64,000 nt of DNA from the NCBI GenBank assembly GCA_035578155.1, contig JAPWDM010000001.1:13429543-13493542 (forward strand), in the 5' to 3' direction. The notes beneath the pieces were generated by a model. That model searched no databases. It had not been told where the DNA came from and worked only from the letters and a program-made list of their open reading frames with translations. This document shows positions 46,893-59,534 of this stretch, piece by piece (the first letter of the stretch is position 1; the number at the start of each line of letters is the position of its first letter). The position numbers were made by a program, and so were the translations under genes. Source of the DNA: Brachynemurus nebulosus (Eukaryota > Arthropoda > Insecta > Neuroptera > Myrmeleontidae).

Positions 46893-47896
46893 TAACAAAT
46901 TAAACAACGATGCTGATGCACACCTTACCTATATTTTTATTTTTGGAAAAACCGAATTTGTAAATTACAACGCATTATTTACGCCAATATCCGAATATAA
47001 ATGACCGGTTAGTGTACACAAAATTATGAACACATCCGGTGGCCATAGTGGCTACGTACGAGTACCTACGTATAGTACTATTGAAAAAAAAATCTATTGA
47101 AAACATCACATATTTTCAGCCTAAAATCCACCGATATTTTGATTGATTGTTTGCCTATACATTTTTACAATTATACATTAATCATACTGAATTAAAACAG
47201 CGTTCGGATTAAAGCCCGTTTCTAAATAATATTTATATACATACAATCATGATTTGTGTTGAATGTGAAATACCCACATACACACACACATAGATGGACA
47301 TTTTGCACAGATATGCGTCGTATACGAACATGAAATAGTCCAAAAGTTGTTAAGCGTTTTACATTTGAAGAGTTTTGTACTGATCGAAATTTTGTATTTT
47401 GGTATCTTGCAGGTACATATTTGAAAATATATGGCAACAACATTTCCGAAATTAAAAGGGATATCCATCGGAATATGTCGCAGATTGACTTTATCTTAAC
47501 TTAGCGTTACTATTTGAAACCAATCGATCACTTATCAAAATAGTAATTCCTAATACAGTGTATAAATGACGAACAATTTTACTGGTCTTAGTGTCTTCCA
47601 AGAATGGTTGTGTTGAATTTCTTATGTCACTCGACTACTACAAAATAGCTTGTAAATAGTTGTCTAATTCAAACGAATCAGGAAACAGTATAACCATGCA
47701 ATAGCCACTAGAAAATGGCCAACGAGCTGTACGTCTGCGTAAATCTTATTTGATTTTTCGGACTTGGACTTTTTATCTGGACCTTTTGTACGTATATTTG
47801 CATCTAAGTTAATGAATATCTTCGGATCTACTGGGGCTAGAAAAACGAAACTAGAACGAAACGAAACTATCTTAAAATACACTGTATTTTAAGAAA
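46893..47896. other. Non-coding AT-rich DNA
   Basis: No gene is supported; open frames near 47222-47470 are overlapping chance frames. Confidence 0.45.
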
Positions 47897-47898
47897 TA

Positions 47899-48468
47899 CA
47901 GTGTAAACTCAATATAACGAAATTGAAGGGACCGGGTATTTTATTACGTTATAAAGCGTTTTCGTTATATGGAGAGTAAAAGAAAACAATATAATTTTAC
48001 GAATAAAACTTACGAATTTAGTAAGTGGTTTTAATTTTGACTGAATTAAATGACACTTTTTCGTCAATACACAAACTTTTTCTTTTACTCGCCATGTTTA
48101 CAGTTAAAAAGTTTGAAAGCAACTAAGCATATGATAACGTAAAGACAGCAATAAGACAGTAGTACGGAAGTACAGTAAGCAAAAACATGTGCTAGGCAAT
48201 TACAACAAACAAATAAACGGATTTCTAAGAATCCCTTTGTTCGTACGAAATATTTACGACCCTGTATCACTATTTTGTTTGAAAGTCAGTGAAATAAAAT
48301 TTTTTTTGGCTTAAAAAATGACGCATTTTTCGCTATAGAGAGTGGCTATTACGTTATAAAGAGTGTTTCAATATACGAATGATAATGTAAACCAAACAAA
48401 CCTTTGTAATTTCTACGTTTTAAGGAGCTTTTCGTTAAATAAAAGTTCGTTGTATAGAGTTTACACTG
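47899..48468. mobile_element. Tc1/mariner or pogo-like MITE
   Basis: Left end CAGTGTAAACTCAATATAAC then GAA; right end in reverse CAGTGTAAACTCTATACAAC then GAA. TA lies outside each end (47897-47898, 48469-48470). CAGT ends, a TA target and an ATATAACGAA sub-terminal word are characteristic of pogo/Tigger-type elements. Sub-terminal ATAACG(A/T) words repeat inside. No transposase frame. Confidence 0.75.
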
Positions 48469-48470
48469 TA

Positions 48471-51400
48471 ATTCTCTAAATCTACGTAGCAAAATTTGGC
48501 ACATTTTGATCAGTGATTTTAGAGTTACCCCACAAGAATTCTTTTTAGAAAAAACAACAATATTTTTGTTTTCGGATTTTCTCCGGATTTTGTATAGAAA
48601 AACTGATGAAACTTGACGAAAGTTATAACAGAAGTTTCTAGTTTCTTTAAAGGCAAGATTTTTTTCTTAAGTCACGTGATTTAAGGTACATGGCATGATT
48701 TAGTTGCATATCATTCAGGAGGAAACTTATTGAGATTATTTTTTAAACATAATTCACTTTTTGAATTAATAATACTTTGAAAATTGCATTGTTTGTTACA
48801 TTTCATTAAATTTAACAGTTTAACAGTTCTTTCTGATTGGAGTATTCAAATTTAAAAAGTTTCTCTTGATTTTTTAAGGTAACATTTCAACAAAGTAGTT
48901 CCATGAAAAAATGTTATTTTGACGTCGATTTGTAAACCTATAAATAGAATTACTGATTTTGAATCGGCTTCATTTCAATATCAGTCTGGAGGTGAAGAAG
49001 AAGAGAAATATAATATTAAATTAAAGTGTTCTATAATGTTTAATAATAAATTATGTATGTGCCGGCACAATATGTAAAAATTACTGTAACAATAAAGATT
49101 TTGAAAGTTTGTTAGCTATTTAAATAACAAAACCTTTAAAAAAAATTTTTTTTATTACTCATGCGGGAGAAGTACTAACTTGGCACGCACATTTCTGTAC
49201 GCAAAATAGCTGTTTACCCACTGTATTCTTCCGACATACTTTTTTGCGTGGGGAAAGTAAACCTTCCGCACGCGAATTGACAATAAAACACGCAGAATTT
49301 AATCAAAACACGCAAAACCGCCTCTTGATTTTTCATTTAATAAATATTTCATAATTATTTCCATAGAAACCACCAACAAAGTAATTTAAACAATATTTAA
49401 TTCAGAAAAAAAAGACGAACACTCAAAAATATTATTTTAAAAAGTAATAAAAATGTCAAAAATAGTAATAATGATAGAAAAAAGTATGTGAAATTCGTAA
49501 TAAAAAATAGTATGTGCAACTCGTGCGGGATTGTCGATTGCCCACTTATTGCACAATATACTATTAATCTTAGCTAGCGCACTTCCCTGTACTAATTTTT
49601 GGATACACTGAAAAAGCGTGGCATATCAACATCTTCAGCGGCGAGTAAAAATACCATGGCAATTTCACCTCAGTGGCTCTATTTCAGAGTCATAGAACCG
49701 TTCATATAGTGGCAAAAAGCTGTGGTGTTTGCTAAACAAACACGTACAAAAAGCTGAGTAAAAATGTTAGAAACAACTCTTGAACTTTTTACACCAATAT
49801 GCGTACATTCCGAATAGAAAATACAAAGCTATCCAGCATTCAATACCTATGTAGTGGGTACCGTGAACCTACCTATACCACTCGAACCTCTAAATGTACG
49901 TACATTGGAGCATATAATATTAAACATTTACACAGTTGTACGCATATTTCCAATTTATGTTCCAATGGGAATTGTCTTCGTTTAATTAATAACTCCCGGC
50001 TCCTTTGTGTATCATATTTATAAAGGTTATTTCACTCATATAAACAATAAATAAAAGCGCGTATATTTTTTTTTATGGTTAGTTAAAGTTATAAACACCA
50101 ATGTTATTCTTTCACGCCGCGCCGCGCCAACTCGAAAGATTATAACTAAAAAATTTTGATTGATTGTAAAAATTTCCAGGACTTAAGCGAAAGTTTATAG
50201 AATTTAATAGATCTTTGTTTGATATCTACTGTATTACAACTCTAAGAAAAAAGTAAAGGTAATAAAATTTTGAAAAAAATATGATTGGTTAAAAAAGATG
50301 ACAAGGATAAAAAAGCAGTTTGTACAGTGACAGTTTAATTTACTTATTTCTCTCACACAAAAATGTGACAAACCAAGTTGGATTTACATAGCTAAAAAAA
50401 ACTTCATAATTCAAAAATTTAAATGAATGTGTATAATTTTTAAAACTATTGGTTTAGATTTTAATTTAACATTTCTAAATCGTATTTTGTATTACCATAT
50501 TCTATTTTAAATTGAAAAGTAATATTTTTATGAATGTTACTGCAAGAAGGTAGTTTCGTACTGAAAATAATTTATTTCATTTTTTGCTATAGTGTAAATC
50601 CAACTTGTAAAATTTTATTACGTTTACTTTTTTGTTAGAGTTGTAGGATAGTACCTTTAATTTTATTAGAAACTAAACTTTTAAAATTATTAGTTTGTGG
50701 CACAGAAAGTTAACAGAGTTGATTAATAATGTGAAATATCCTCTTTTTAAGGGGAAAAATATCTTTAGGAAAAAAAAAAAAAATTTTTATTTAAATTTTT
50801 TTCATAGACTATTAATAAAGCATTTCAAGAATATACCTACTCACAAATTTTCAGAACGACATTTGAAGTCCTTCATATGTTTTAGCCGTTTCTCTCGGAA
50901 CAGCATTTTTAAAATTGCCCCGAACTCTCACTCAAAAACTACTCGACTGATTTTTTAAATTTATGCCAAGTATATACTATATAGGTATATTATTACCTAA
51001 TTCTCTGTGAACCACATTTTGTTATCAATTTCCGAAACAAAGAATTTTTTTTAGTGCCAAATTACGCGAAAATTTTATGAAAATTCTTTTTAAAACACCC
51101 GTACATATTCCTCAATTTTTTACTTTTGGAAACTTTTTTGGGTCACTAATATTTTACGTATATTATATTAACAACATGGAAAAAACATTTTAAAATTTTT
51201 GAGATAGTAATTACGGCAGCTTGAGTGCCTGCAATTTAAGAATTTGTAGAATGACACACTCCAATAAAAGACTTCTTCAGCCGCCATTTTTATACATATT
51301 AAAAAAACATATGATGTAAGACTATAATATCATAATAAATAAAATGGCAAACCTCAAAAATATAGATAAATTTTTCCTTTGCAAAATTAAACCCAGGTTA

Positions 51401-51597
51401 AATATTATTTCAAAAATGTACGAAAAATTATTTTAGACATAAAATAAAAATTTTTTCCCCTTTCATAACGCCGTGGAATAATTTATTTGTCGACACGGTA
51501 GAACCAATAAATAGCAGTTTAGTTCGTCTAACAAAGGCGTCTCCAAAGTTCCGAGGGCCAAAACCGTTTTATTTTTCCTGCCATTATCTATAATTTA
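48471..51597. other. Non-coding AT-rich DNA
   Basis: No gene. Around 50930 a scrap reading CAAAAACTACTCGACTGATT looks like a Helitron monomer remnant. The remainder shows nothing I recognise. Confidence 0.4.
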
Positions 51598-51599
51598 TA

Positions 51600-52608
51600 C
51601 ACTGAGAAAAAAATACAGTAATTTTTACTGAAATTTCTGGTAAAAAATTACTGAGCTCTCTGGTAATGCGGACATAAGTGACAAGCTAAGCAAAAAGTAC
51701 GATAATTTATAGTAAAAATTGTAAATTACCCTATAGCTCAGTAAAAATTACCGTATTATTTATAAATAAGGTTTTTTTTTATTTATTAATAAATAATTGA
51801 ATTAAAATAGTTTAAAAGGATATTGATAGAAGGGTAAGCATTAAAATCAAATTATTAATATAGAAAAAAATTTTTGTGGTTTTTTATTATTTGTGGAAAA
51901 AAATATATAAATTCTTTATTTGACATATTACATGATAAAAATTTTTAACAATAAGAACATTAATTGATAGAACAAGAAGAACAATAATTTGTATAAAAAC
52001 ATATTTCAATTAACATATCAATACATATAAAAAAACATACAAGAATTAAAATAAAAACTAAACAAAAATTCATGAAACACAACAAACGAACACTTTATAA
52101 ACATCCAGTCATGATGGTTGCTATTGCACAACTGAACGAAACAACGCAACGGCCGAAGAATCCTGCTTAGTTGCTAGGTCTGTAACTGCTGTAACTCGTG
52201 TTGGTCGTGTTAGACACTGCTCGGTGCGGTTGCGTGCTTATTTTATTTATTCTCATGTCTGTGTGATGCTTGGTATGCAACGATATGTGAGAGGGATGAA
52301 ATGCACAGCGACTCAGTAAAAATTATTCAATGTCCAGTATAATTTTACAAAAAATTAAGTAAATTTTCCCGGTGTCCACATGAAATTTTACTAGCCCATC
52401 GAATTTTACGCAGCTGTATAGGAAAAATTCTTAAGGTGTACAGGAAAAATTCTTAAGATGTACAGGAAAAATTTTCAAATGTGTCGTAAAAAATAATGTT
52501 TGAAACGCATTTTTTATATTTTTGCTTAATAATTTCCTACGGACTGGTCACTTAAGACTCGTTTACCGGAGGCAGCTCAGTAATTTTTATTGGAATTTTT
52601 TCTTTGTG
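51600..52608. mobile_element. TA-flanked TIR element
   Basis: Left end CACTGAGAAAAAAATACAGT; right end in reverse CACAAAGAAAAAATTCCAAT. Both are followed within 30 bp by (T/A)ATTTTTACTGA-type words, and both have TA outside (51598-51599, 52609-52610). It is similar in style to 34202-35351. Near the right end a 22-bp unit (TGTACAGGAAAAATTCTTAA) is repeated three times (about 52415-52480). No transposase. Confidence 0.55.
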
Positions 52609-52610
52609 TA

Positions 52611-54094
52611 GAGTAGTCGCTGAGTACGCGCCTTGAGTGAGAATGCACTTGGTAAATTCGTTAGTTCAATTACTACTGCGCGTTGTTACGACCGTGACAC
52701 TTGACGACATCTGGTGATTTGTTAGACTCTAATAAAAGATTAACTCAGTGAATTGAATCACTGACTCACTAGTCATCAACACCACTTATAAAGATGACTT
52801 TTCAGCGGTATTATTATTGTATTATAGTATTGTGAAACGTAAATTATAGTTTATAGTATTGTAAAACGTAAATATTTTACAAAATTGAGAAAAAAAAGTA
52901 ACAAACAATTCAAAAATTTAAAATTAACAGTTTACAAAAAATAAAAATAAAAATATACTGAAACTGACAATTTAATTTTATAACATTGTAACCTACAATC
53001 ATGGAAATATAGGTTCAAATATTTTCTACATTTTGACTTTTTTTTTTGTTTGTACAACATACATTCATACTACAGTAATAATGTTTATTATTTAATTTTA
53101 AACAAATATGTACGTGCTGCTCGTTTTTGTTCCATCATTTTGTTCGGTTCCAGTTGATTTGATATTACGACTTTTCATTTATATATTAGATCGCTACAAA
53201 ATTTTATTGAATACGTAAATATACGTACGTAGGCACGAATGGACGGTGGGGCAATAGATACGTACAGACTGGCAAAAAGAGAGGATCATCGATAATTTGA
53301 ATTTATATTTTCAATGTTATTTGTTTTAGCCATTAGAATTTTTTGTACGCCGTGAACAAATGAAGTTGTAAGTAATAATGGTAACACAACAGGACACCGA
53401 TCGGCCGACTATACAATCAAAATGTGAATATAAAGTTGCTTTACATAAATAAAATATTAAATAATATTGCCATTGTGGTGGAATCGCTGGGAAACATAAA
53501 TTTATTGAGATGGGTACATATACGGATGTACTAACAACAAAAGAATCGCTTAAAAACAAAAATTTAAAAACATGAAATAAATCATAAACATTGAAAATGG
53601 AGTGTCGATTGCATGGAAATTGTCAAGACTGAATTTTCCTATAGAAATTCTTTGGCACATAAAAATTAAAAGCTTGATAACAAATTATGTTTTGAGCAAG
53701 ATACTGACCAATAATTATACTAATCTTCTGTTAAATTGGTATTTGGGTGAATTTTTGTAAAGATAAAAGAATTAGTGAAAAAATAACTGCTAAGTCTATA
53801 CGCAAAAAATACATGTATTAGTTCTGCACCTACATCAACACTGGCTACTTACATGCAAGGCTGACGAGAGAAATGACAGGCCCCCAGGTACAGCAAAAAA
53901 ACTTTCAAATTTTTTTTTTAAAATACAGTTGGTAGGCAAAAAAACGGTTTTTCACTTCCTCCGGCTCCTTAACAGAGACTCCGGGCCCCTTCTTGCGGGC
54001 CCTGCTTATATGTATCATATATTTTTTTAATTTTTATTACTATATCCATAGAAATAATAGACATAAAATATCTATGATTTTTTTATAGATATTA
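52611..54094. other. Non-coding AT-rich DNA with a GC-rich scrap
   Basis: 53878-54008 has GGCCCCCAGG and CCGGGCCCCTTCTTGCGGGC, probably an element fragment related to 10485-10570 and 36565-36640. No gene is seen. Confidence 0.4.
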
Positions 54095-54102
54095 TACTAA
54101 CG

Positions 54103-54324
54103 CAGCGGTTCTCAAACTGGGCTTCGCCGCCCTCTAGGAGACTGCGAAGTCCTTTCGGTGGGACCGGTATAGCATATAAACAGTGCCGCGCTGTAAGTAT
54201 TTGGCACACCCAATTTCTTTGAAATAATATAATTTTTTTTTTATTAATCAAGAGTTCGTAATCCATCGAAAATTTTTTAAAGTGACCGCCACGCATGCGG
54301 TTTTAAAAAATTTGAGAATCCCTG
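54103..54324. mobile_element. hAT-type MITE
   Basis: Left end CAGCGGTTCTCAAACTGGGC, the classic hAT terminal sequence; right end in reverse CAGGGATTCTCAAATTTTTT. Octamers outside are TACTAACG (54095-54102) and TACCAACG (54325-54332), 7/8 identical. A 222-bp body without transposase. Confidence 0.8.
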
Positions 54325-54332
54325 TACCAACG

Positions 54333-55172
54333 TAGAACAGTTTGGAAAATTAATGGAAAATTTTGACTCATTTCTAAAACATATGATATTCAGTAACAGC
54401 ATAACTATTTTTATTAAAGACTTTTCAACAGAAAACAGGCTAGCAAATTCTGATCGTAACAAATTATTACATGTCTTTTCAGCATATAACAATGTTCATT
54501 TTTACAATTCGAAAGAAACTTATAGAAGAACGTGATGTTCGAAAATATTTTTAAATTACAAAAAGTTATTCATTTGAAATTTATTACCGTTCCAAGTAAG
54601 ACCAGGATCCGAGACTCAATATTACAAATAATATTTTTCCATTCTTGTATGTATTTTTGAATCTCGTATTTAGTAAATATTACGTAGGTTTTATCGAAAA
54701 AAAAAACATTATTTATACTTGTGAATAATAATTACTTTCGTCGGCAATAAAAGTTATTCGTTGAAAGAATTCGTTTTCGCTTCGATTTCCTCCAAACTCA
54801 CTAAACTTTCGAATCATCAATTTTTGTTTATTCGTCCCACTAGCAATATTTAGTGTCATTATTGAGCACCGTCATTGCAATAAAGCCAGCTTAGATTCTT
54901 ATACTAGCTACATACATAAGAATCCAGCTTATTTGATAAAACAGTACGGTTTTTCACAGATTCGTCACATAAACGTCAAATATACCAACTTTCTGATCGG
55001 CCTATAAATGTTAATTCGTTTAATTTTGTATCAAACAATAACTTTCAATTTACTTTTCATTTGAAGCATTGTACAATTTTAAAAACAAAAAAATATCAAA
55101 CAGCAGGAATTAAAAATAACGATTATTGTGGAATAACTCGTTTGTAAGGCAAAGTATCTCTACCTTCACGTA
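54333..55172. other. Non-coding AT-rich DNA
   Basis: No gene or complete repeat recognised. Confidence 0.45.
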
Positions 55173-56079
55173 GGGGAGAGATGTGTCAATAGTAACAAAA
55201 AAAAAATATACAGGCTAGTAATTTTGTATTTATTAGTCAGAGAGAATTAAATTTTTGGTACAAAATACGGGCATTTTTCAGGTTTTGAATGAGCTGCACA
55301 AAAATATTTATGTAGACCAAAGTGTAATGTTACAATCGTCACCAACAGAGGATCAATTGTTATAAGGCTTTGGTTCAATTGTAACACTCATTATTTAGTT
55401 GAATTTACACGTTAGTTATTATAATTAATCCAGTTTGAAAAATTCTTCCTTACATATTGAGTAAGGAAGGTGACAAATAGCATAGTCTCAGGCAAGAGCT
55501 CTGAATTTTTTCTTTTCTATTACTCTTTTAACGGAATTCATATATACATCATTGAATATAGTTTCTATCCTAGTTTTTCGTTTTTGCATATTATAAGCAT
55601 TTTTTTAATTCCATTAATGGAAGATTTTTGTTTCTCCTTTATTATTCCGATTCATACCTAAAATATAAAGTTTAATTTTGTTCAACTAAAATTTTTTATC
55701 AGTTGTACATGTTACAATCGACACTATTGAATTTGTTACAATTGTTCCACCGCTGTTTCATTTTATAAAAAAAATTCATAAAATATTAATTAGGATTAAA
55801 AAAACCTGATAATATTATTTGATTGATTGTGTTTCTAATAAAATCACTTTCCTTCCAATTGATGGGGTATTTACTTCAAAAATCAAAAAATTGTTAACGC
55901 ACTCAAAATTTACGATTAGCTTATATGTATAAACACATTTGATCTTGCTGAGAGAAAACCGCCGGATGATATTAACTGAAAGTTTTGTCAGTAAAGCACA
56001 ACTTTAGAAGCCATAGGGTTGATAGATGTCTCGCAAATTTTACAATTGACCCTCTGTTACTACTGATACACCTCTCCCC
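55173..56079. mobile_element. Non-autonomous TIR element flanked by TA
   Basis: Left end GGGGAGAGATGTGTCAATAG; right end in reverse GGGGAGAGGTGTATCAGTAG, both then TAAC. TA lies outside each end (55171-55172, 56080-56081). Words such as TTACAATCG and GTTACAATTG recur inside in both orientations. The ends share GGGAGAGATG with 13783-14725. No transposase. Confidence 0.7.
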
Positions 56080-56081
56080 TA

Positions 56082-56445
56082 CACACGTAAATACATAAAT
56101 ATAGGGCATATCGAAATCTATATTTCCCTATATCGAAAATAAAGAACAGTAAATAAATTTAACGGTAATTAAATATATTACTTTACTACGTTCATTTATT
56201 TATATTGATTTTTTTTTTTTTTTTGCTTTTTGCTCGTGATACCTAGACATGCGTAGGTACATAGGTAATTGCAAGAATTAAATTCAAAATCGAAAAAAAT
56301 ACCTGGTTTGATTTTTATGTACCAGTATTTAAATAATTGAGTCATTAAATTTTATAATAATTACCGATGCAATATTGCCGTTTGAATTAACAAAGAAAGT
56401 TTATTCCAGTAACAATTTAAAAATAACTTGAAAACATACACTCCC
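56082..56445. other. Non-coding AT-rich DNA
   Basis: Contains a T run at 56210-56224; nothing else is seen. Confidence 0.45.
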
Positions 56446-56690
56446 TTAAATTAAAAATCATATAGTGATTGAAAAAATGATCAAACTGGATCGACTGGGA
56501 AATTGAACCGAGGATCTCCTAGTAACTAGCCAGGTATCTTTGCCACTAGACCGAAGAATCGTTGGTCTAGCAGCGGAGACACCTAGCTAGTTACCAGGTG
56601 ATCCTGTGTTCGAGTCCCAGGCGATCCAGTTTGATAATTTTTTCAATCACTTTATGATTTTTAATTGACATATGGATTTGGTCATGTAAT
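56446..56690. repeat. Palindromic tRNA-derived repeat
   Basis: The right half (plus strand) has a perfect Pol III A-box TGGTCTAGCAG (56563-56573) and a near-perfect B-box TGTTCGAGTCC (about 56613-56623), then CAGGCGATCCAGTTTGAT. The left half is the inverted, diverged counterpart (CAAACTGGATCGACTGGGAA, TTGAACCGAGGATC, CCACTAGACCGA). The outer arms AAAAATCATATAGTGATTGA and TCAATCACTTTATGATTTTT pair. Two tRNA-like SINE halves are thus head to head. Same family as 10757-11273. Confidence 0.7.
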
Positions 56691-56977
56691 CCAAGGAGAT
56701 CGAGTTTTCAAGTTTTAGTTTAGTTGAACGTTAAGTGACCATATGATATGAATACTAACATATGTTTAAATACGAACAAAAATTCGCGATTCGTAGTAAT
56801 GTTTCACAATCACCCGATAATATTTGAAATTAATACAATCCCTTACAAAATTATTTTGACACTATAAATAGAAATCAACTTTATTACTTTGTACTCGATG
56901 ACTTTGGAAAGGATCGGCGGTGGTAAGGGCAGCTAAAATGACGAAAATTTTCCAAACCATTTGGGTATAATGTTTCG

Positions 56978-57009
56978 GTCAGTTGTCAGTTGTCAGTTGT
57001 CAGTTGTCT
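56978..57009. repeat. 7-bp minisatellite (TCAGTTG)n
   Basis: Four to five units of TCAGTTG in tandem, ending TCTACAACC. Confidence 0.9.
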
Positions 57010-57179
57010 ACAACCTATAATATCTAAATCTCAGCTTCCTAAAGCAGTTTAGAGAAGTTGGAGAGAGTAAAACTTTTTTTTCAGATTTTTTAATGGTCTG
57101 ATACTTCTATAGCCGCTCAAAATAAACCTAGAAGGCTGAAATTGATTGTTTATTCATTGATGTGGATATAGGATGCGTC

Positions 57180-57640
57180 TTTTGGAAATTTAAATTCTCG
57201 TTAACATTAAGCCGTGTAATATAAATAATGTCGTTCTCTGACCACTTGGTTTACCATATAATCAAATAAATATGGACACTTTCTTAAACATTAAAGAAAT
57301 GTGTAAAGGCAACTCTTGGATTTTAAATTTAATTATTATAATCTGGAATCATTTTCATGCTTAGTTGGAAGGAAGCAATAATAGGAAGCCGTGTAATATG
57401 AAATGTCGTTTCCCGAGCACTTGGTTTATTATTAAGTATTTCAGATAAATAAGGTCATTAAGGTTTCTTAAGCATTATAGAAACGTTTGAAAGCAATTCT
57501 TTAGTTTCAAATACAGTTCTTGTCGTTTGAAATCATTTTCATCCTTAGTTGGAATAATAGTAGGCCGTGTAATAAGAAATATTGTTTTCCGATCACTTAC
57601 TTTAAAATTCCTTGAGATTTTCGATTATTTTAAATTTTTT
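57180..57640 (+). repeat. Tandem repeat, period about 176 bp
   Basis: GCCGTGTAAT recurs at 57211, 57388 and 57564, each followed by an A-rich ATGTCGTT-type block, (G/A)CCACTTGGTTTA or a variant, and, further on, AAACATT..GAAA, GGCAACTCTT and ATCATTTTCATGCTTAGTTG. Three degenerate units. The downstream GC-rich piece (57650-57720; minus strand CAGTGGCGGCGATAGAGGGC) looks like the terminus of a different element. Confidence 0.65.
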
Positions 57641-57724
57641 CGCCTCTTGTCTTCGGAACCCCAACATGCCAAAGGCTCCCTCGCAATGCGGGCCCTACGA
57701 GCCCTCTATCGCCGCCACTGTTAA

Positions 57725-58109
57725 CTATTCTTTGCTCACAAACATATTAAGTAAATAAATTGTCTTAAGAAACTCTTTAGTAATGTTGACATTTCTGTGC
57801 CAAATGGTTACCATTAAGAATTTTCTCATCACATAAATCTTCTAAGATAATGGATTAAATTTTGCAAATTTAGTTTATTTTCTTTTTTAAGTAACAAATA
57901 AATAAAAAAAAAGAATGACAATAATAATGTTAAAGCAACATTCAAATTTTGGCTCATTACACATTCATTACCACTAGTATTTTACAACGAATAATCGTTG
58001 TTTCCTTCTACGAAAAACATCTTTAAGTTCAATACTGAAATAACTCCAAATTTTTAGAAATCATCAATATACAGAGTATCTCTAGCTCGTTCATCTTCAC
58101 TTTGAATTA
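57725..58109. other. Non-coding AT-rich DNA
   Basis: No gene or complete repeat recognised. Confidence 0.45.
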
Positions 58110-59532
58110 GGCCATCTGTACACGAAGCGTCTCGTCATAGACGCGTACTAGATTCGTCATACGTCGCTTACATTGTTTTAAATTGATAGCTGCACACGAA
58201 GACGCAACTGCGTGTATTCGTCACATCAATATGAGTTTTGTAAGGAAATATTGTATAGATGTCTTTTTCTCAATATTTTTTCTTTTTAAATGTTAAAAGA
58301 TGGGTGATAAAACTATTAAATTTGTACAATTAATTTATCCATGTTTATGCAGTAACCCTTTACAAGAATATATTAAACAGAATTTAACTGAAAAAGCTTG
58401 GGTATCAGTAGCTCGCGAAATGCATTAATACAAATTTTACTATTATTTTCTGACAATAATTCCATTTCTACATAATATCAAGTAGTTGCGGAATTCTGCA
58501 AGTGAAACTGTTTTAGTTATATTTAAATTTTCCTCCATATATGGTAAAGGAGGAGTATATAAATAAGCTAAGAAAATTGACTCCATAATATGACAAAAAA
58601 TTTAACTATTTTTTTTATATATTTCTCATTATTTCAGGAAAATAAAGGACACTAACTTAACGCTACGACAATTTAAAAGTAAAAGTGACTATGTTTTCTT
58701 CACAAGAAAAATCGATAAATTGTGGTCAAAATGGCTTTTTTGGGAAAAATGTACCCTTTATTTTACTATATCAAGCTTTTTTAGACATGAACGCATTTTT
58801 TTGCATTATGATTTTCTTGCATGTTGATTGTTAGACATCAAATTTTAGACCAGGTGTGGCCAACCCGCGGGCCGCATGTGGCCCGCCTTAAATTTTTTTG
58901 GCCCGCGAGATTCATCACATATACAAAATATGTTTATTTTTTAATGACCAAGGCAGTGAAAACCAATGTATTAAAAAAATACATAATATATGGGGACACA
59001 TCATTTTAAATGTGGCCCGCGGAGTTATGATGCGCTTTTAAAGTGGCCCGCAAGATCATTTGGGTTGGCCATTCCTGTTTTAGACGCTCGTTTTAGTAAA
59101 AATACAAAAATTAAAATCCTAACAAAATGCGCTCATGTTTAAAAAAACTCGATATAGTAAAAAAAAAGGGAACAATTTTTCAAAAAAAGCTATTTTGACC
59201 CCAATTTATCCATTTTTCTTGTGAAGAAAACGCAGTTACTTTTACTTTTAAATTATTGTAGCGTTAAGCTAGAGCCCTGTATTTTACTAAAATAATGAGA
59301 AATACTTGTAAAAAAATATAGTTACATTTTTTGTCATATTGGAGTTAATTTTCTTAGCTTATCGATACCCCTCCTTCCTTGGTCATTATTAGACATCTTT
59401 ACAACTACAATTAAATTGATTTTTGTACACTTAAAAATCGCTTCATATGCAGATCTTTAATCGGACAAGAATTGTGGCTGCATGACGAATCTAGTACGGG
59501 TCTATGACGAAACGCATCGTGTGCAGACGGCC
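58110..59532. mobile_element. Long fold-back TIR element
   Basis: Left end GGCCATCTGTACACGAAGCG; right end in reverse GGCCGTCTGCACACGATGCG; both continue through CGTCATAGAC and GTACTAGATTCGTCA for about 50 bp. TA lies outside each end. The inner arms also pair (about 58600-58800 with 59100-59300, e.g. AACGCTACGACAATTTAAAA against TTTTAAATTATTGTAGCGTT), so most of the element is one large hairpin. A hAT MITE is nested at 58851-59077. No transposase. Confidence 0.7.
58851..59077. mobile_element. hAT-type MITE nested in the fold-back element
   Basis: Exact 8-bp duplication TTTTAGAC on both sides (58843-58850, 59078-59085). Ends CAGGTGTGGCCAACCC and, in reverse, CAGGAATGGCCAACCC. GGCCCGC blocks lie near both ends. 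The insertion is younger than the fold-back that it splits near the centre. Confidence 0.88.
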
Positions 59533-59534
59533 TA

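Noticed and set aside
57527..57724. 65-aa frame with a GC-rich arginine end
   Set aside because: It begins in the 176-bp tandem repeat and ends in a transposon-like terminus.
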